From positions 62,001 to 126,000 of the forward strand of contig JABJJN010000103.1 in NCBI GenBank assembly GCA_018660835.1: 64,000 nt of DNA, written 5' to 3'. The stretch comes from Gemmatimonadota bacterium. GTDB taxonomy: Bacteria > Latescibacterota > UBA2968 > UBA8231. Under the pieces are notes generated by a model. The model searched no databases and was not told the origin of the DNA. It saw only the letters and a program-made list of their open reading frames with translations. The stretch's first letter is position 1. Every line of letters starts with the position of its first letter. Positions 9,101-17,569 of the stretch are shown here, piece after piece. The position numbers were made by a program, and so were the translations under genes.

Positions 9101-12100
9101 CTTCGGAGACACAGATTCTGATCACACTCGATCCGAATACGGACGAGGTCGTGCATTTGGAGACGGTCCCAGAGGGGATCTACCTGGGTGATGAAGATTC
9201 ATTTCAGGATCGCTTCGATCGCGTCGGAGCAGATCAACTCCACACCTTCACCTTGACCGGCTGGCCTATCGTCCGTGAGGCGGACATCACCTTCGATGAT
9301 GGGTCGGTCGCGACGCTTGCCGACGTCGGCCCGGGGCCGAATCGTGTTCTGTTCGCACCCCGTGATGCCCTGTTCCCTTTCATTGGCGAGGTAATCGAGT
9401 GGATCATCATCGATCCACTCGACTTTGGCTCCAATGGCGAGCCTCCACCACAACCGACGGAGTTCTTTGGCGAGTATTCGAACTTTGGTGTCCTTGATGT
9501 CATCGATCCCATCAAAGGCATCGGTCTTGATCGCTTAAGAATTGTCGTCGGTGGCGACATATCCGATCCGGATGGGAATCTGTATTCCCTCGACGAACTG
9601 AATGACGGTGAAGGCCTGTTTGTCGAAGGTCAAGTGAATGCCACGCGCGATGTGTTCTTTGCTCATACACTGCTGCGGAATGCCAATCACCTCCCAGATA
9701 CGCAGACCTCGACATGGGGTACCGTCCGTGGCGTGGAGGGAGACGACATCTTCATAGGCGACGGCGTTCGCGTGCTGCTTGATGACGTCGAATTCATCAA
9801 TGGTTCTACAGGGGAGATTCTGAGTCTCGACGATCTACAGTTGGGTGATTTCGTCGAAGCCACAGTAGTTCAAACGGATGTCGGCGACTACGTCAGTCGA
9901 GTTGTTGTAAATCCAGAGACTGAGTTTGCTGAAGAAGGTCCCATCCACACGCAAGATGTGGACGTCGCCTGGGTTGAAAACGATGTCACCGTGTGGACAC
10001 GTGGCCCCGACTTCGACATCTCCACGGCCGATGTCGTGGGTGTAGATGGCGCACCCGTCGATGCCGCTGGGATCGACTATGCTACGCCCCTGGCAATTCA
10101 CGTAGATCCCACCGTCGAGACACCGCAGTTGTTTGCCACTTTCGTCGAAGTACTCGAACCGGGGGTCTATCCCGAGGGCGAGAACGTCTGGTTTCAACAT
10201 TGGGACGGTCTGACAGATGACATCCTGCGAACGTTGGAACCTTTCCCACGCAATCTCGCCGCAGATGCAACAGTGATCTTCAACGACGACGCACCGGGGA
10301 CGGTGGCCGACATTCACGGTCCATTGCGGTTGACGATTCTTGGGCCGTCCGACAGGGAGACTGTGCTGCGCAATGAAGTGATCGTCGATGTCCTGCTCGA
10401 TCCGGTCGACTTCGGTGAAGGCAGCGAGGGAGGCGAAGAGGGCCCACCACCGCAACCCACAGAATACTTCGGTGAATGGTCAGGCATCGCCAGTCTCGAC
10501 ATCATCGACCCCATCAAGGGCATCGGCTTTGGCCGGGCCAGAGTCGTCGTCGAGGGTGACATCGTCGACCCTGCGGGCAATCTGTTGAGTCTCGATGATC
10601 TGCAAGCGGCAGATGGTGTGTTGATTCGTGGCGACAGAGCCAGCGACGAAGATGTCATCTATGCACGCAAGATCTTCGTCCATCCTGACGGTGTGGAAGA
10701 CACGCAGGACTCCTACGGCGGCACGGTACGCGAAGTGCTCGATGGCGAGATCATCATCGGCGACTGGGTGCGCCCTCTACTCGATGACATCGAAATCGCC
10801 GATGGGCAAACAGGAGAGTTGCTCAGTCTCGATGATCTGCAACCCGGAGCGATCGTGGACTACGTCATCGCTCATACGGATCTGGGTGACTATCTCGCCG
10901 CATTCGTCGTCAATCCGACGGATGTGGGAAACCTCGAACCTGAATTTCTGTATGAGGACACACAGTTAGCCTTCATCGATGGCGAGAATCTCGTATGGAC
11001 CTATGGACCCGACTTCGAGATAGGAGAAACGGAGTTCTTCGACGCCGCCGGTGAGCCCATCGATCCGACGACCATCGACTATGCAGCGCCTTTGGCGATT
11101 CTCGTGGATCCCGAGGCAGCCAGTGATCAGTTACGGGCAACGCGGGTCGAAGTACTCGAACCAGGGCAGCAATTAGCAGATCCAGAGATCTGGTGGATGC
11201 AGAATTTTGATGGCTACGACAATGGTGTGCTGCGGACCCTCAACCCTTACCCCCTGGCGCTGACACGTGACGCAGACGTCATCTTTGCCAATGGCGAGCC
11301 GGCGACACGAGACGATATCCCAGGTGGGCCTGTACGCTTGACGATCAAGCGACCTCCCGTCTGGGAAGTCATCTTGTGGCGAGATGTCATCGTCGGCGTC
11401 GAGATTGATCCAGCAGACTTCGGCACCGGCAGTGGTGACGGCGGTGAAACCTCAGAGCCCACCGAATTCTTCGGCGAGTGGGATGGTGTCGCCAGCATCG
11501 ACTACATCGACCCGGAGGCGAGAGATGTCGGATTCGGTCGAATCCAATTGATCGTGGAAGGGGAGATCTTCGGCGCCGATGGCGAACCGATGACCGTTGA
11601 CCGACTCAACGTTGATGATGCGATCTATGTGGAGGCGCAGCCATCGATTGATCCGGAAGTGTTCTATGCCAGTGTGATCCATGTCGATCCAGACTTCGAG
11701 ATCATCACCGACGATGGCACATTCCATGCCTTTGTGCGGTCCGTGGAGGACGGCTCCCTGTATGTGGGTGATCTCATCCGCCCGCTTTTGTCTGATGCCG
11801 AACTCTATGACGCCGTAACTGATGATGCCTTCCCATTGAGCGATCTGCGACAGGGCGACATCGTCGAGTATTCAATCGCCCACACGGATGTAGGCGATTT
11901 TGTCTCCTATATCGGCCGCGGTCCGGATATCGAATTTCCTGCGGACGGCTGGGATGCCGATGTCGACCTGGCCTTCCTCGACGAGGACGGGTTTGTCTGG
12001 CTCGCGGGGGCTACGTACGAACTGGCATCTCTCGTGGATGTGTTCGACCTCGAGGGCAATCGCGTCGGACAATCGCTGCTTGAGGCGGGTACGTGGATCG

Positions 12101-13569
12101 GCGTTTTCAATGATCCAGACAATCCCAATGTGGCGACACGCATCGAAATGGTGGAGGAAAACGTCTTCCCAGACGAACCCGACGCACAAATCTGGCGCTT
12201 CGACCGCATCGAAGACGGTGAGCTGTACACATTCGATGCCTTCCTTCGACCTCTGGTTCGTGAAGTCGATCTGAGTTTCGCGGACGGCTCGCAGGCTACG
12301 ATAGATGATCTTGTGGCAGGACCGATTCACCTATCTGTCCTGCATCCACGCCGCGACTTCCCTCCCATCGGCGATGTAATCGATGCGATCGTGATTGGCG
12401 GAATCGATAGCGAACCACTACTCGACATCGAGCAGTTCCTCTCGGAAGGCGAGGATTTTGACGACAGTGGCGATGTGGATGAGGCGGACTACCAGGTTTA
12501 CCTGTGGCTGGCGGGTCCTGATGCTGAAGACATCAACGGTGACGGTGTGAGTGGCTACATCGACTTCGAGGCATGGCTGTTAGGTGCTGGTACGGGCACA
12601 GATGGCGAACTTGCCGATAGCCCGATCACGATCGATTTCGATCCCGAGGAAGGTGATCAGCAGGTTCACCTTGCGCGCAATGCAAGACCGGGACGCGAGT
12701 ACGAACTGCAACTCCATCTCATCGACGGACCCGCGATTCAGGGTTGGAGCGTAACGATCCAATACGATCCGACGCAGCTACAATTCGTATCCAGAAGTTT
12801 TGGCGTCAGCGATTTCATCCCTGGTGGTCTGCCTCTGGTTCGTGTCGGTGCGGGTGAACTGGGCGTCGGCACGTCCATCCTGCTCGGCGACAGCGCCGGT
12901 GAAGGGGCAGCATGGGTCGGCACGTTGCGTTTTGTCACCCTTGAGGAATTCAGCGGCGAGACGGCGATCGAGATTGTTCGTTATGGTTTTCGCCCCGTTG
13001 ATGGGGAGCAGTTGTTCCTCGCTGTGAGTTCCACTGCGACCATCAGTGACGAAGTGACTGGAGATCTGGCGGCTGACTTCGACGGCGACGGTGTCGTCGA
13101 CTTTCCCGATTTCTTCCTCTTTGCCGCGGCATTCTGGACTGAGAATGAGACCTACGACCTGAATGGCGATGGTTTCATCAACTTCTCAGATTTCTTCCTG
13201 TTTTCCGATGCTTTCGGCCAGCAACTGCCAGCATTCAAGCTCCTGGCTCTGGCGCAGGAGATGATTGGCTTACCGAAGGAAGCTGAGCTGAATGCCAACT
13301 TCCCGAACCCCTTCAACGCCAGCACAACGATCCCCCTGCTGTTGCCACAACCTGGACATGTGGATCTGGAGATCTATGACGTACTCGGACAGCGTGTCAG
13401 GCATCTGGTCAGTGAGACGCTCGCAGCGGGGGTCCATCATCGGGTCTGGGACGGACGCGATGAGATGGGACGTTATGTCGCGGGGGGTGTGTATTTCGCC
13501 CGTCTCGTAACGACACCTCACTTCGGTGAGGGTCGCGTGCGCGTCCGCAAGCTCATGCTGACCGAGTAG
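6145..13569 (+). CDS. 2474-residue secreted multi-repeat protein with CxxCH, dockerin/cohesin-like modules and sorting tail
   Basis: The start at 6145 has AGGA upstream and gives a signal peptide ending about LMARS. Order: CxxCH motif C44-A-T-C47-H48, a possible haem site; a calcium-loop DSDGDGFTNGQE (87-98); six tandem units of about 324-334 residues, from residue 129 to about 2092, each boundary marked by PTEFFGE or a variant (residues 454, 780, 1104, 1438, 1772); a dockerin-like pair (DINGDGVSG); a cohesin-like beta-sandwich; a second dockerin-like pair (DFDGDGVVDF, DLNGDGFINF); and a final NFPNPFN domain of the T9SS type A/FlgD-like sorting kind. Each unit looks like four small beta-rich subdomains resembling DUF5666. 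Likely exported and surface-attached or released; function unknown. The coding sequence is intact, with no frameshift seen. Confidence 0.9.
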   Translation: MRTALPPRLCVWLIVSSLALASVSPLMARSHRVDQVPHGQTLGCATCHVNPSGGGSRNAFGTDVESFLTSVDASGDVQWSDLLATIDSDGDGFTNGQELGDWDGLWSTGDANPEQSPTAPGNAGSLPAFEGEWTDVGFVDVIDAKGFGGEGFRVVVETNIESAGGDLTLGELVEGEGIQVKGELSRDYSTVYARSIFVGGGTEPEEGVIDLIIRGLDGSDIIIGDFVRPFLTNTEFVSEASGQTQAIADFQSGELVKFTVGMYDIGHFVTRLAREPDLSDDVRETFDQDVELAFMQDADGILRTFGPTFDVTGTDFFDEFGAAIDPAAIPFEAEIVIEFTDPSSGQIPTAHRVDILAHGAEWPTDPDVLLQRFDAVHSGVEMTTFDPHLRRLARDADLVFGDGSAANRSDVVSGFVRLVVNHPPHGRLYYGDVISALTVDPPDYTGPGAPAQEPTEFFSEEIRHDFFDQVEDDMVRFGGATVVVEGDVIDGDSNSIGIGGLQIGNWVAIEATPSVDVNLFYASLIQPDPPVDYNPESGTGFWAEIRWIDGDELGVGDPWKQVWSGADYIDAATGLVLSLTDFSSGDLVEFVVAQTDVGERIVSISRNPDFDPGPDTEIRDQHVGFVDDKDRLWDIGNEFVIDPGAAVTDTNGNTIAVGSIAPQAWIAVEWSDQDQGLAVAIEVLPVDMGSSNPNVGLFHFDRVEGDRLFTFAPYPRPIAREAVIEFDDGTPASIASIPTGPVRLFVTVPGYNFPHLGDFIEHVIIDPVDFGTGGEPAPQPTEFFGEYEGIATIAFADEGKEQIGFGEQRVVIEGDIVDEDGVAISIDDLRPGETIFIEATASIDPSLFYAHHVQQDPNWEGEAQGTSFRAFLVAIDGPDLIVSEHPRPYLDDIEVFDIETGQSLTLGDLQSGDQVEFLIAQTDLGDYVAALTRVASHDLPEPRVTDIDFAFVRDGAAWLTGPVWTLAAGVTVIDENGNSIDVNSITSETQILITLDPNTDEVVHLETVPEGIYLGDEDSFQDRFDRVGADQLHTFTLTGWPIVREADITFDDGSVATLADVGPGPNRVLFAPRDALFPFIGEVIEWIIIDPLDFGSNGEPPPQPTEFFGEYSNFGVLDVIDPIKGIGLDRLRIVVGGDISDPDGNLYSLDELNDGEGLFVEGQVNATRDVFFAHTLLRNANHLPDTQTSTWGTVRGVEGDDIFIGDGVRVLLDDVEFINGSTGEILSLDDLQLGDFVEATVVQTDVGDYVSRVVVNPETEFAEEGPIHTQDVDVAWVENDVTVWTRGPDFDISTADVVGVDGAPVDAAGIDYATPLAIHVDPTVETPQLFATFVEVLEPGVYPEGENVWFQHWDGLTDDILRTLEPFPRNLAADATVIFNDDAPGTVADIHGPLRLTILGPSDRETVLRNEVIVDVLLDPVDFGEGSEGGEEGPPPQPTEYFGEWSGIASLDIIDPIKGIGFGRARVVVEGDIVDPAGNLLSLDDLQAADGVLIRGDRASDEDVIYARKIFVHPDGVEDTQDSYGGTVREVLDGEIIIGDWVRPLLDDIEIADGQTGELLSLDDLQPGAIVDYVIAHTDLGDYLAAFVVNPTDVGNLEPEFLYEDTQLAFIDGENLVWTYGPDFEIGETEFFDAAGEPIDPTTIDYAAPLAILVDPEAASDQLRATRVEVLEPGQQLADPEIWWMQNFDGYDNGVLRTLNPYPLALTRDADVIFANGEPATRDDIPGGPVRLTIKRPPVWEVILWRDVIVGVEIDPADFGTGSGDGGETSEPTEFFGEWDGVASIDYIDPEARDVGFGRIQLIVEGEIFGADGEPMTVDRLNVDDAIYVEAQPSIDPEVFYASVIHVDPDFEIITDDGTFHAFVRSVEDGSLYVGDLIRPLLSDAELYDAVTDDAFPLSDLRQGDIVEYSIAHTDVGDFVSYIGRGPDIEFPADGWDADVDLAFLDEDGFVWLAGATYELASLVDVFDLEGNRVGQSLLEAGTWIGVFNDPDNPNVATRIEMVEENVFPDEPDAQIWRFDRIEDGELYTFDAFLRPLVREVDLSFADGSQATIDDLVAGPIHLSVLHPRRDFPPIGDVIDAIVIGGIDSEPLLDIEQFLSEGEDFDDSGDVDEADYQVYLWLAGPDAEDINGDGVSGYIDFEAWLLGAGTGTDGELADSPITIDFDPEEGDQQVHLARNARPGREYELQLHLIDGPAIQGWSVTIQYDPTQLQFVSRSFGVSDFIPGGLPLVRVGAGELGVGTSILLGDSAGEGAAWVGTLRFVTLEEFSGETAIEIVRYGFRPVDGEQLFLAVSSTATISDEVTGDLAADFDGDGVVDFPDFFLFAAAFWTENETYDLNGDGFINFSDFFLFSDAFGQQLPAFKLLALAQEMIGLPKEAELNANFPNPFNASTTIPLLLPQPGHVDLEIYDVLGQRVRHLVSETLAAGVHHRVWDGRDEMGRYVAGGVYFARLVTTPHFGEGRVRVRKLMLTE
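6529..12420 (+). repeat. Six in-frame ~1-kb coding repeats
   Basis: Unit starts estimated from the conserved PTEFFGE boundary fall at about 6529, 7504, 8482, 9454, 10456 and 11458, so units are about 972-1002 bases. They are clearly related at protein level (recurring FFGE, ID/VDP, GD.VR.L, DVGDYVS, ATxxDI patterns) but diverged in DNA, with units 4 and 5 looking most alike. This points to old duplications rather than recent copying. Confidence 0.85.
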
Positions 13570-13583
13570 CCTCCCCCCTTTGA

Positions 13584-13621
13584 GCGTCGACGGTGGCCCT
13601 TCACTCAGCCATCGTCGACGC
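13584..13621 (+). terminator. Hairpin after the giant gene, no U-tract
   Basis: GCGTCGACGGTGG pairs with CCATCGTCGACGC (13 pairs, one G-U) around a 12-base loop, 15 bases after the stop and directly before the AAGGA of the next gene. There is no T-run, so it may be an attenuator, an RNA-stabilising stem or a non-canonical terminator. Confidence 0.5.
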
Positions 13622-13636
13622 CAAGGAACGACACCC

Positions 13637-15025
13637 ATGGGTAGCTTCCCCCTCCTCTTCGCAGGTGCACTGGTCTTCGTCGTTGGCATCTTGCGCCCGG
13701 CGCCAATCCATGCGACACCTGCAGCGACGTCCGAGCCAACAGACTCGCTCCCTGCCGACTCGTATCTCACTCTCGTGATTGGGGCCCCGGAGGCTCGGCG
13801 GCAAGCGTTGGCGCAGATCGATTCTCAGTGGCAGCCCTATGCCACGGCTCTGTTGCTGGAAACGATGCGCCTGGCGCGCGACCCCAGGTTACCAGGACAG
13901 ATTGTGAAGCTTCTTGAGAAACACACGGCGCAGAACTTTGGCTTTGAGGTGGAGGCCTGGTGGCAGTGGGTGTGGACCCACAAGACCGAACTGCCTCCGG
14001 CCTACGCGCAGATGAAGAGCCGCCTCTACTCCGTCATCGATCATCGTTTCCGTCGATATTTCAACGCTCGATGGCTGCCGTCTGCCCGCATCCGCCTTGA
14101 TGAAGTTCGTTGGGGTGGTGTCGAACAGGACGGTATCCCCCCCCTTCGTGATCCATCGATGACGACGGCGGCCGATGCGAATCGATGGCTTGATGAAGAG
14201 GATGTGGTGTTTGGTCTGGTTCACAATGGCGAGGCACGCGCTTATCCACAACGGATCCTGGCGTGGCACGAATTGTTCACCGATACGATCGCCGAGGAAC
14301 CCATTGCGGGTGTGTACTGCACTCTGTGTGGTACGATGATCGTCTACGGAACTCGCGTAGACAGCGTCGGACACCTGCTGGGAACCAGTGGCTTCCTCTT
14401 TCGTTCGAACAAACTGATGTACGACGCGCAGACCCAATCCCTGTGGAGCACATTGTGGGGCGAACCTGTGTTCGGCCCACTCGCTGACAGTGGCATCCGC
14501 TTGCCACGATATCCTGTGGTCACCACCACGTGGTCAGCCTGGCGCGAGCGCCATCCGCAGACACAGGTCCTCTCCCTGCAGACGGGTCACAGTCGGGACT
14601 ATGGTGAAGGTGTTGCCTACCGGGAATACTTCGATACAGAGGATCTGATGTTCCAGATTCCTCAACACGACAAGCGGCTGCGCAACAAGGACGAGATCCT
14701 CGGATTGCTGTCGGCGGATGGCCAACCCCTGGCGATTGCCGATCGCTATCTGCGCAAAAACCCTGTCCTGCATGAACACCTGGGTCAGATGCCGATCGTC
14801 ATTGTCACCGACGCATCTGGCGCGCATCGTGTGTATGCCGCCGGTGCAACGACATTCGACCGTCTTGATGAAGACCGTCTGCTGGACACGGATGGACGCG
14901 CCTGGCGGCTCGAGGAGGACGCCCTCTACCTGAAAGGTGAAGAGCCGTTGCCACGACTCCCGGCACACCGCGCCTTCTGGTTCGGGTGGTATTCAGCTTT
15001 CGCGCATACACGACTGGTGCACTGA
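13637..15025 (+). CDS. Exported DUF3179 protein
   Basis: 462 residues from the ATG at 13637, with AAGGA ten bases upstream, giving an N-terminal signal or anchor helix (FPLLFAGALVFVVGIL). The DUF3179 core is clear: AGVYCTLCGTMIVYG with a CxxC pair, GTSGFLFRSNKLMYD, and QTQSLWSTLWGEPVFGPL. The family is widespread in environmental bacteria and archaea; its function is not established, though the conserved CxxC and its exported location suggest metal or redox chemistry. The N-terminal ~150 residues are alpha-helical and may be a separate domain. It follows the giant gene on the same strand, separated only by a hairpin, and is convergent with the symporter. Confidence 0.87.
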   Translation: MGSFPLLFAGALVFVVGILRPAPIHATPAATSEPTDSLPADSYLTLVIGAPEARRQALAQIDSQWQPYATALLLETMRLARDPRLPGQIVKLLEKHTAQNFGFEVEAWWQWVWTHKTELPPAYAQMKSRLYSVIDHRFRRYFNARWLPSARIRLDEVRWGGVEQDGIPPLRDPSMTTAADANRWLDEEDVVFGLVHNGEARAYPQRILAWHELFTDTIAEEPIAGVYCTLCGTMIVYGTRVDSVGHLLGTSGFLFRSNKLMYDAQTQSLWSTLWGEPVFGPLADSGIRLPRYPVVTTTWSAWRERHPQTQVLSLQTGHSRDYGEGVAYREYFDTEDLMFQIPQHDKRLRNKDEILGLLSADGQPLAIADRYLRKNPVLHEHLGQMPIVIVTDASGAHRVYAAGATTFDRLDEDRLLDTDGRAWRLEEDALYLKGEEPLPRLPAHRAFWFGWYSAFAHTRLVH

Positions 15026-15052
15026 CTCAAGGCCATCGCCTCCCCAGTAGAT

Positions 15053-17350
15053 CTACTTGTCGTGCTCGACCTCGTCTACGTGAGCCACGTCGTCGGCGCT
15101 CACGTGGCCGACAACGCGTCCATCATCGAGCATATTCTCTTCCTTTTCTTCCAGCCGCTGGAACAGACGTTTCAGATCGATCGTCCCACCGATAGAGAAC
15201 CAGACAGTCGATACGACGGCGATGATTCCGGGCACAACGAGGTTGTAGATCTTGAACCATTCCGCCCACCATGTATCGGGCCAGGGAGTGATCGCATTCC
15301 AGATGGTCAGCACGACGAAGCTGCCAAAACCCCAGAGCATGGAATAGAGAAAGACGGACCAGGCGAGCACACGATCACCCTTGGTGTATTCGGAGTTGAT
15401 GCCAAGAAACGTGCGATACCAGGTGCGCCAGGTGATCGCGTCATGGGTGACTTCCACTTCCCCTTCACGCCGGTAGATTCCTCTGTGCAGCATGCGTTCC
15501 ATGTTGAAGGTTTCCTTCTCCGTCAGCAGTGAAACACCGACGTAGAGGACGACACCGATCACCATGGCAATGAAGTAGATCTCCTGAGAGTTGATCGGAA
15601 ATTTATCGGGCACTACGCGCCACTCGACATACGGTTCGAGGGGGTGCGACATGCCTTCGATGACCCTACGCACACCAGAAAGTCTGGCCGTCTCCTCCAA
15701 CCACGGGTAGATGTGTTCCACCCACGTCTTTTGCGCGATGATGCCACCGACAGCCAGCGTTGATCCCGCCGTCAGCGCGGCGAAGGCCCCCGCCGCGGTA
15801 CCACGTCGCCAGTAAAGCCCACCGACAATGCATGGACCTGCCCCACCGAGCCAGATCGCACCGGTGATCGCGAAGAACATGAGGATGTAATCGACCTGGG
15901 CGAAGAACAGCGAAAAGAAGAAGGCAAAGCCCGCCACACCAGCTATGATCAGGCGCAACAATTTCAGTTGCTGTTTGGCTGTAAAAGGCCGTCCCCTGAT
16001 CGGCAGCAGAATATCCTGAACGATGATGCTGCCCCAGGAGTGCATATAGGTCGTGTCGGTGCTGATCAGCAGAAAAATACACAGAGCGCAGAAAACACCG
16101 GTGACGCCAATCGGCAGGATGTGGCGCAAGGCGATCGGAACGCGCATCTGGTCATGGATAGCGCCGAAGGTTTGCCCCGAGCTCTTGTCCTGTGACGCCA
16201 GCGCTTCCTTGACCATGTCTCGCAGCGGCTCGTTCTCGTCCTTGTCCTCGAAGTGCTCCTCACTCGACCACTGTGCCAGATCGGCAGAGACCTCACCTGT
16301 ATCGAGATAGTGTCGCAACTCGCGTTTGACACCATCGAACTCGGGGTCTTTTGCCACATCGTTGACGGCCTTCCACGTCAGTTCCTCACGAGCCTCGGAC
16401 GCCTGGTCGGCGAAGCGATCATTGTTCATGAGTGTGTAGCCTGCCACAGCGAGAAGGACGATCATCATCGTCTGGAAGCCCGCGCGCCACGTGCCTAAGA
16501 CGGCGCCCATCTTCTGCTCATGTGCATTTACAGCGGCCGCATTGTAGCCCTGCGTGCCAGACCAGGCCATCCGATTGAACACGGTGCTGAAGAGCCCGAC
16601 GAGGATGTAGAACATGTTGAAATCGCGCAGCTTGTCGATATCGAAGGGATTCAACATGCTCTCTTCAGCTGGCCGATCCAACAGGGTCGGCGCCATATCA
16701 CCACTCCAGGAGAATTTCACCAGAATGGCGATCACGACGATGGCATAGAGCGGATAGCTAAGGATGCCGAGAATACAGTCGGTCACCATGATGGTGATCT
16801 GACCGCCCAGACTGACAACGATGACCGCCGCCGACAGAAATAGTGCCATCACCAATGCAAAGGTGGGAAAGACCCAGCCAAAGAGGCTGGTCTCCAGCGG
16901 TAAGTCGCAGTAATAGATGAGGAAGCGGGCGCCCACTGCTGGGAAGATGGCATAGTTCACTACACCAGACAGCGACTGCAGCGACGCGGCGTAGATGCGG
17001 AAACCGCGACTGTAGCGCATCTCAAAAAACTGCCCCATCGTCATGGCACGCGTTTCTCGATAGCGGTAGATGCAGTAGCCTGTGAGGGTCATCAACATGC
17101 CCACCGGCACATACAGCTGATTCCAGAAGGAGTAGGCAAAGCCGGAATTGTAGTAGGCTTCGAAGAGGGCCACGACGCTGATGAGGCCCATACCAGCTTC
17201 ACCGCTGGCGACGGCAACGACGTAGCGTCCTGCGACACGACCAGCGGCGAGAAAATCAGAAACACTTCTGACGAAGTGCTGCGCCTTCATGGCGACGTAG
17301 AAGACGAGGACGAGAGGGAGGGCGACGATCAGCCAGTCTACTATATGCAA
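15053..17350 (-). CDS. Sodium:solute symporter (SSS family) with a polar insertion
   Basis: 765 residues from a TTG with GGA five bases upstream. The hydrophobic segments follow the SSS/LeuT-fold order, beginning WLIVALPLVLVFYVAMK and including the family-like GEAGMGLISVV and ISTDTTYMHSWGSI segments. Between two core helices sits a polar, charged stretch of about 100 residues (roughly nucleotides 16110-16435), and the C-terminus adds further helices and an acidic tail. It probably moves a small organic solute into the cell with Na+; which one cannot be read from sequence. Transcribed away from the purF operon across 219 bases, where I see no convincing regulatory motif. Confidence 0.87.
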   Translation of the reverse strand: MHIVDWLIVALPLVLVFYVAMKAQHFVRSVSDFLAAGRVAGRYVVAVASGEAGMGLISVVALFEAYYNSGFAYSFWNQLYVPVGMLMTLTGYCIYRYRETRAMTMGQFFEMRYSRGFRIYAASLQSLSGVVNYAIFPAVGARFLIYYCDLPLETSLFGWVFPTFALVMALFLSAAVIVVSLGGQITIMVTDCILGILSYPLYAIVVIAILVKFSWSGDMAPTLLDRPAEESMLNPFDIDKLRDFNMFYILVGLFSTVFNRMAWSGTQGYNAAAVNAHEQKMGAVLGTWRAGFQTMMIVLLAVAGYTLMNNDRFADQASEAREELTWKAVNDVAKDPEFDGVKRELRHYLDTGEVSADLAQWSSEEHFEDKDENEPLRDMVKEALASQDKSSGQTFGAIHDQMRVPIALRHILPIGVTGVFCALCIFLLISTDTTYMHSWGSIIVQDILLPIRGRPFTAKQQLKLLRLIIAGVAGFAFFFSLFFAQVDYILMFFAITGAIWLGGAGPCIVGGLYWRRGTAAGAFAALTAGSTLAVGGIIAQKTWVEHIYPWLEETARLSGVRRVIEGMSHPLEPYVEWRVVPDKFPINSQEIYFIAMVIGVVLYVGVSLLTEKETFNMERMLHRGIYRREGEVEVTHDAITWRTWYRTFLGINSEYTKGDRVLAWSVFLYSMLWGFGSFVVLTIWNAITPWPDTWWAEWFKIYNLVVPGIIAVVSTVWFSIGGTIDLKRLFQRLEEKEENMLDDGRVVGHVSADDVAHVDEVEHDK

Positions 17351-17569
17351 TCTATTCCGTTTCGTTGCAGCCGCTGATCAGAGCCTTGACCAACGCCGAA
17401 TTCGCGATTTTCTCTAGAGATCCAACCAGTGATGCTGCCAAAAACCGGATCTCGGGTCAAGTATCTGATGCTCTTTGTGTCTTGCCGGATGGCGCAGAAA
17501 GTCGATACTCTGTGCGTCGTTGAATGAGTTGCCGGCAGTGACCAATGCTCTGGAAGGAGCCCTCCCCTA

